A DNA stretch of 9,447 bases from Bacteroidota bacterium (GTDB lineage: Bacteria; Bacteroidota; Bacteroidia; Bacteroidales; GCA-2748055), in assembly GCA_024244665.1 (NCBI GenBank), contig JAAEOI010000208.1, forward strand, positions 1 through 9,447. Direction: 5' to 3'. The translations under genes and the position numbers were made by a program. This document shows positions 5,458 through 9,447 of this stretch, piece by piece. The stretch's first letter is position 1, and each line of letters starts with the position of its first letter. The notes under the pieces were generated by a model. That model worked only from the letters and a program-made list of their open reading frames with translations, was not told where the DNA came from and made no database searches.

Positions 5458-8313
5458 ATGAAAGGAATATATATTATTATTACGTTAATAATCAGCATCA
5501 TAACGCAGAATATTACTGCGCAGTACTCCATGGATCTCAGCGGAACCTGGTCATTCCAATTGGACAATGAAAAAGCAGGCGAACGCGAACGCTGGTTTGA
5601 AAAGGAACTGGCGGAAAGCATCCGCCTTCCGGGCTCAACTGATGAACAGGGTTTTGGGGTCAGGGCAATGGAGCCGCAAAGAACACGCTTAACACGGGAA
5701 TACCGCTATGTGGGACCGGCATGGTACCAGAAAATTATTGAAATTCCGGAATCATGGCAGGGCAAGCATGTGGAGCTATTTCTGGAACGTGCTATGTGGG
5801 AAACAAAGGTGTGGTTGGACGACCACTACATCGGCACTGCGGAAAGCCTGGTTGTGCCTCATCGTTTCGATCTATCAGACTACATCACCCCGGGCAGCCA
5901 CCGGCTCACCATCCGAATTGATAACCGTCTGAAGTTCAATGTTGGACATAATATGAGCCTGAAGGGGAAAGGCTGGGCCCGAATGTGGGCCATGTCGGTA
6001 ACCGAGGAGAGTCAGACCAACTGGAACGGGGCCATCGGGCAGCTGGCTATACGGGTGAGTGATCCCGTACGTATTGAACGTCTGGAAGCCTATCCCGACC
6101 TTGCAAAGAAAGAGACCCGGGTGGTCGCCTATGTGCGCAGCCATGCCGGCGCCGTAAGCGGAGAAGTGACCGTTTCCGCATCCTGTGGCGACCACAGGAT
6201 GGGTCCTGTAAATGTTGATTTCAAGACAAAAGCCAATGACGAACTTTCCCAGAAGGATCCGCTATCACCAGTGCTCGGCGATCTTTCCGCAGAATTTTAC
6301 GAATCACGCGCGGTCTGCAAGGTGGAGTTGATCCTTCCCTTTGGGGAAGGGGCAAAATTATGGGATGAATTCTCCCCGGATATTTATAAGCTTGAGGCAT
6401 CTATGACAGCAGTGGATGAGAAGGAGGGATCCTTCAGCCATGAGAGATCTGAAACCTTCGGGCTACGCGAATTTGTGGCGGACGGGGACCGCTTCCTGCT
6501 CAATGGAAGAAGCGTTTTTTTGCGAGGTAACCAGGATAATTGCATTCATCCCGGGACTGCCTATCCGCCCATGGATAAGCAGAGCTGGCTGGATTTCCTG
6601 CAGAAGCATAAGGACTATGGATTAAACTGCATGCGCTTTCACTCCTGGTGTCCGCCTGAGGCGGCTTTCGATGCAGCGGACGAACTGGGCATGTTCGTGC
6701 ATGTTGAGGGTCCCGTCTGGGATGGCCATGGCAACATTGGGTATCCGGCCGACCGGGCTGCCTTTGTCCGCTTCGAAATGGACCGGATCCAGAAGGAGTA
6801 CGGCAACCATCCCTCCTTCTGCATGATGGCCATCGGGAACGAATTTAACAACCACAGGGAATTGTATTTGCAGTACATTCTTGAGGTGCTCAAGTACCAG
6901 GATGACCGTCACCTCTACACTGCCGCATGTCACCCGGCGGATACCAACAGGAATGATGAGTTTTATGTGGGTGCAGGAGGATTAAATGGATGGGCACGGG
7001 GCCTCACATATATGGAAGGTTCCACTGATTGGGATTACGAACATACCATTGAAGGCTATACGCGACCCTTTATTTCCCATGAGATCGGGCAATACACAAG
7101 TTTCCCGGATTTCTACTCCTGGTTTAATGAAGAAAAGTACAGCGGTCCGCTCAAGGCAGAATATATTGGACTGCTAAAAGAGAAGTTTGAGCAGAATCAT
7201 CCACCGGAACGGGGACCGGAATTTGCCACAGCCTCCGGTGCAGTTCAATTGTTGCTGTATAAGACAGAGATCGAGGCCATGTTGCGCACACCATCCATGG
7301 CAGGCTTTCACCTGAACGGACTAATGGATTATCCCGGTGAAGGGGTGGCGCTGATCGGCATGTTGGATGCCATGGGGGATTCCAAAGGAATAGCCACACC
7401 TGAAGAGTTTCGTCAGTTCTGTTCGGTAACAGTTCCGTTGGTGCGCCTGCCTTCCCAGACTTATGATGCAGGGGATGAATTTGTGGTGCCGGTTGAGGTG
7501 CGTCATCACGGAGCAACAGACCTTTATGAAAGTGAGTGGAGTTGGCGAATAACTGATCAGGAGGGAAAGGAGATTGAAGAGGGAAGGCTGTGTACTTATG
7601 ATGTACCCACCGGTAAGCTCACATCACTGGGGAGTGTCCGGACGAAACTACCTCAGTTTGAGCAGCCGGCAGAACTCACCCTCCAGGTATGGATGGAAAA
7701 CAGCCAGGTAAAGAACCAGTGGCCCTTCTGGGTATATCCTACCATTGAAAAAACTGAAACACCTTCAGATGTTATGGTATCCGGACAGTGGACTCCCGAA
7801 GTCAAAAAGAGGCTTAAATCCGGGGGGAAGGTTCTGCTTACCCCGGCAAAAGAAGATATTCAAAGTCCGGTGGACATACGCTTTGGAACCGTATTCTGGG
7901 GCCGCGGGCTGTTCCCCACACAGCTCCGGCCCTTGGGTATCTGGTGCGATCCCGCACAGCCTGCACTGGCCCGGTTCCCGACCCGGGAATACGCCGGCTG
8001 GCAGTGGCAGGACCTGTTAACGGAGACCTTTGCCCTGACCCTGAATAACCTTCCTTTTGAGTATGAACCGGTGGTATATATCATCGATGACTTCAATGAG
8101 AGTCACCGCCTGGGGGTGCTGATGGAAGCGCAGGTGGGCAAGGGCCGTTTGCTTATCAGTACCATGAACCTGGGTAAGGAGGGAGAGCGAAGCATGGCCC
8201 AGGAGCAGATGCTGAACAGTCTGCTGAATTATACGGGAGGGGAGGAGTTTAATCCCTCTCAATCCCTCAGCCTGAAGCAAGTGGAGGGGATGTTCCGCTC
8301 CGGTAACAATTAA
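5458..8313 (+). CDS. GH2-family exported beta-glycosidase
   Basis: A 951-residue protein with a Sec signal peptide (residues 1-21, hydrophobic Ile-rich core, cleavage likely after 'NITA' before Gln22). Domains in order: sugar-binding jelly roll (about 25-200: 'LSGTWSFQLD', 'RLPGSTDEQGFG', 'WYQKIIEIPESW', 'WLDDHYIGTAES', 'NWNGAIGQL'); immunoglobulin-like beta-sandwich (about 203-335); and TIM barrel (about 336-640). The barrel holds 'LLNGRSVFLRGNQDN' (347-361), the acid/base Glu462 in 'AIGNEFNN' and the probable nucleophile Glu542 in 'FISHEIGQY'. Both glutamates are present, so a retaining beta-glycosidase is expected. Residues about 660-760 form a beta-rich domain, and about 765-930 a Rossmann/amidotransferase-like domain with 'SGGKVLLTP' and 'VGKGRLLISTMNL'. 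Activity could be beta-galactosidase, beta-glucuronidase or another GH2 specificity; the sequence alone does not decide. The leader before ATG 5458 is A-rich without a Shine-Dalgarno, as is common in Bacteroidota. It lies 19 bp after the Tat protein and 10 bp before the sulfatase. Confidence 0.93.
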   Translation: MKGIYIIITLIISIITQNITAQYSMDLSGTWSFQLDNEKAGERERWFEKELAESIRLPGSTDEQGFGVRAMEPQRTRLTREYRYVGPAWYQKIIEIPESWQGKHVELFLERAMWETKVWLDDHYIGTAESLVVPHRFDLSDYITPGSHRLTIRIDNRLKFNVGHNMSLKGKGWARMWAMSVTEESQTNWNGAIGQLAIRVSDPVRIERLEAYPDLAKKETRVVAYVRSHAGAVSGEVTVSASCGDHRMGPVNVDFKTKANDELSQKDPLSPVLGDLSAEFYESRAVCKVELILPFGEGAKLWDEFSPDIYKLEASMTAVDEKEGSFSHERSETFGLREFVADGDRFLLNGRSVFLRGNQDNCIHPGTAYPPMDKQSWLDFLQKHKDYGLNCMRFHSWCPPEAAFDAADELGMFVHVEGPVWDGHGNIGYPADRAAFVRFEMDRIQKEYGNHPSFCMMAIGNEFNNHRELYLQYILEVLKYQDDRHLYTAACHPADTNRNDEFYVGAGGLNGWARGLTYMEGSTDWDYEHTIEGYTRPFISHEIGQYTSFPDFYSWFNEEKYSGPLKAEYIGLLKEKFEQNHPPERGPEFATASGAVQLLLYKTEIEAMLRTPSMAGFHLNGLMDYPGEGVALIGMLDAMGDSKGIATPEEFRQFCSVTVPLVRLPSQTYDAGDEFVVPVEVRHHGATDLYESEWSWRITDQEGKEIEEGRLCTYDVPTGKLTSLGSVRTKLPQFEQPAELTLQVWMENSQVKNQWPFWVYPTIEKTETPSDVMVSGQWTPEVKKRLKSGGKVLLTPAKEDIQSPVDIRFGTVFWGRGLFPTQLRPLGIWCDPAQPALARFPTREYAGWQWQDLLTETFALTLNNLPFEYEPVVYIIDDFNESHRLGVLMEAQVGKGRLLISTMNLGKEGERSMAQEQMLNSLLNYTGGEEFNPSQSLSLKQVEGMFRSGNN

Positions 8314-8323
8314 AACAGTGCAG

Positions 8324-9447
8324 ATGGTGTTTTCACGAGTAAGTCTATTGAATTCATTTTTTTTCGAGAACCTTATTTTCAGGAACCTTTTATTGACCAC
8401 TCTGATACTATCATTCCCTGTGGCACAGGCCCAGGCGGAGGCACCGGCACCGGCATCCGCTAAACCCAACATCCTGATTATCGTTGTGGATGATCAGGGC
8501 TATGCCGACCTGGGGGCTTTCAGACATGCTGCCCCGGATGTCCGAACTCCGAATATGGACCGGCTTGCGGCCACTGGTGTCCTTTTCACCCAGGCCTATA
8601 CCACAGCTCCTGTGTGCAGCCCTTCACGAGCCGGATGGAACACTGGCCTGTACCAGCAGCGTTGGGACACCCTGTCCAGCTGGGCACCCGGGATGCCCGG
8701 GAATGTTCAGAACATTGCACAGATCATGAAATCCAATGGTTACGCCACAGCCCGCTTCGGAAAAAACGATTACGGTAAGGGGTATCATGTTCAGAATACT
8801 CCTGAATATCCCCTTAATCACGGTTATGACGAATTCCTGGGATTTGCTGCTCACGGGCACGATTATTTTCTCCTTTCGGAGGATATGGAAAACCGGACCC
8901 CCGATCCTAAGGGGCACAGTGCGGTGGTGGGTCCGCTTATGCACAATGAAGGATACAAGAGCTTTGAAGAAGGCTATACAACGGAGATCTTTTCTGATGC
9001 AGCCATCGACTTCTTTAAAGAGCAAGGGGATGATCCTTTCTTTGTCACCCTCTCCTACAACTCGGTCCACCACCTGATCCACCAGGTACCCAAAAGCTAT
9101 CTGGATAAATTCGGTGTAGGGGAGATCCCAGCGTACGATCCGGAGACCATGGGAAATTATGAGACCTGGTTTAAAAGGTATATCAGACTGGGCGAAATCA
9201 GTGATGAGGAGATGCGCAAATACTACCTGGCGAACCTGAACTGCCTGGACGACAATATCGGGCGTGTTCTGGATGCGCTGGAGGAGCTCTCCCTTGCAGA
9301 AAATACCATGGTGATCTTCTTCTCGGATAACGGCGGACCGCCGACCACCGGTGCGTGGAATCTTCCACTGGCGGGTAGCAAGTTCACACTCTGGGAGGGA
9401 GGCATCCGTGTTCCCTTCATTGTATCCCGGCCGGGTGCACCGGATGC
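8324..9447 (+). CDS. Cys-type sulfatase, N-terminal 374 residues (3' truncated by window edge)
   Basis: The frame opens at ATG 8324 and stays open to the window end. The N-terminus is a long Sec signal (about 21 polar or mixed residues, hydrophobic 'LLLTTLILSFPVA', cleavage likely near 'AQAQA', residues 34-38), followed by an Ala/Pro linker. The sulfatase fold begins with 'KPNILIIVVDDQGYADLG'; Asp56-Asp57 bind calcium. 'CSPSR' (98-102) is the formylglycine site, with Cys98 oxidised by a maturase encoded elsewhere. Lys147 lies in 'FGKNDYG', His250 in 'SVHHLIHQVP', Asp335-Asn336 in 'FFSDNGG', and Lys353 in 'GSKFTLWEGGIRVPF'. The enzyme hydrolyses sulfate esters on a glycan or small aryl substrate; specificity is not determinable here. 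The histidine normally found two residues after the signature lysine (GKxH) is Asp149, so the substrate-binding side of the site differs from textbook sulfatases. ATG 8324 is the only ATG in frame between the upstream stop and the conserved domain. Confidence 0.92.
   Translation, partial: MVFSRVSLLNSFFFENLIFRNLLLTTLILSFPVAQAQAEAPAPASAKPNILIIVVDDQGYADLGAFRHAAPDVRTPNMDRLAATGVLFTQAYTTAPVCSPSRAGWNTGLYQQRWDTLSSWAPGMPGNVQNIAQIMKSNGYATARFGKNDYGKGYHVQNTPEYPLNHGYDEFLGFAAHGHDYFLLSEDMENRTPDPKGHSAVVGPLMHNEGYKSFEEGYTTEIFSDAAIDFFKEQGDDPFFVTLSYNSVHHLIHQVPKSYLDKFGVGEIPAYDPETMGNYETWFKRYIRLGEISDEEMRKYYLANLNCLDDNIGRVLDALEELSLAENTMVIFFSDNGGPPTTGAWNLPLAGSKFTLWEGGIRVPFIVSRPGAPD

Larger units (their letters stand above)
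2208..9447 (+). other. Putative glycan-degradation transcription unit (lipoprotein, Tat protein, GH2, sulfatase)
   Basis: Four consecutive same-strand genes are separated by 9, 19 and 10 bp, with no visible terminator or room for a full promoter between them. All four products carry export signals of different kinds (lipoprotein, Tat, Sec, Sec). This supports co-transcription. The unit runs past the right edge of the window. Its promoter is not identified; it could lie inside the ATPase gene or upstream of it, since the ATPase stop is only 19 bp before the first gene. Confidence 0.6.

Noticed and set aside
8624..9082. Minus-strand and plus-strand short frames inside the final sulfatase
   Set aside because: The sense frame from 8324 holds every conserved sulfatase motif through this region, so the others are overlaps by chance.

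Overview
The window reads as part of a polysaccharide-degradation locus of an environmental or host-associated bacterium, most likely a member of the Bacteroidota. The reasons are a Sec signal peptide ending in an 'ITAQ' cleavage site, a short lipoprotein signal followed directly by Ser, A-rich leaders with few Shine-Dalgarno sequences, an AAA/DUF4143 ATPase of the kind common in that phylum, and sulfatases clustered with exported glycoside hydrolases. Planctomycetota or Verrucomicrobiota cannot be excluded from sequence alone. No phylogenetic marker, rRNA, tRNA or SusC/SusD pair is present.

Layout: all six genes are on the + strand. (1) 2-772 is the 3' end of a sulfatase carrying a C-terminal HEAT-repeat extension. 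(2) 773-874 is a short A+T-rich gap with an octamer, GCCTTTGA, repeated three times at an exact 33-bp period. (3) 875-2188 is an AAA ATPase with a DUF4143/nuclease-like C-terminus, clearly poorer in G+C than the genes around it and unrelated to them in function. (4) 2208-3326 is a lipoprotein of probable beta-propeller fold (DUF4185-like). (5) 3336-5438 is a Tat-exported TIM-barrel protein resembling GH42-type enzymes but with an acidic Asp-Asp-Asp motif. (6) 5458-8313 is a Sec-exported GH2 glycosidase with both catalytic glutamates. (7) 8324-9447 is the N-terminal 374 residues of a Cys-type sulfatase, cut by the window end.

Genes 4 to 7 are separated by only 9-19 bp and are probably one transcription unit. 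Their products all carry export signals, so the likely picture is extracytoplasmic breakdown of a sulfated glycan. Sulfatases remove sulfate esters, the GH2 enzyme cleaves a beta-linked sugar, and the Tat protein and the propeller lipoprotein bind or cleave an unidentified part of the substrate. The two sulfatases need a formylglycine-generating maturase encoded elsewhere. The ATPase looks like an insertion between the first sulfatase and the rest of the locus.

The most interesting items are the Tat-exported TIM-barrel protein (candidate unclassified glycoside hydrolase or carbohydrate-active family), the phased triple repeat in front of the ATPase, and the missing signature histidine in the second sulfatase. 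I saw nothing that by itself proves a wholly new system.
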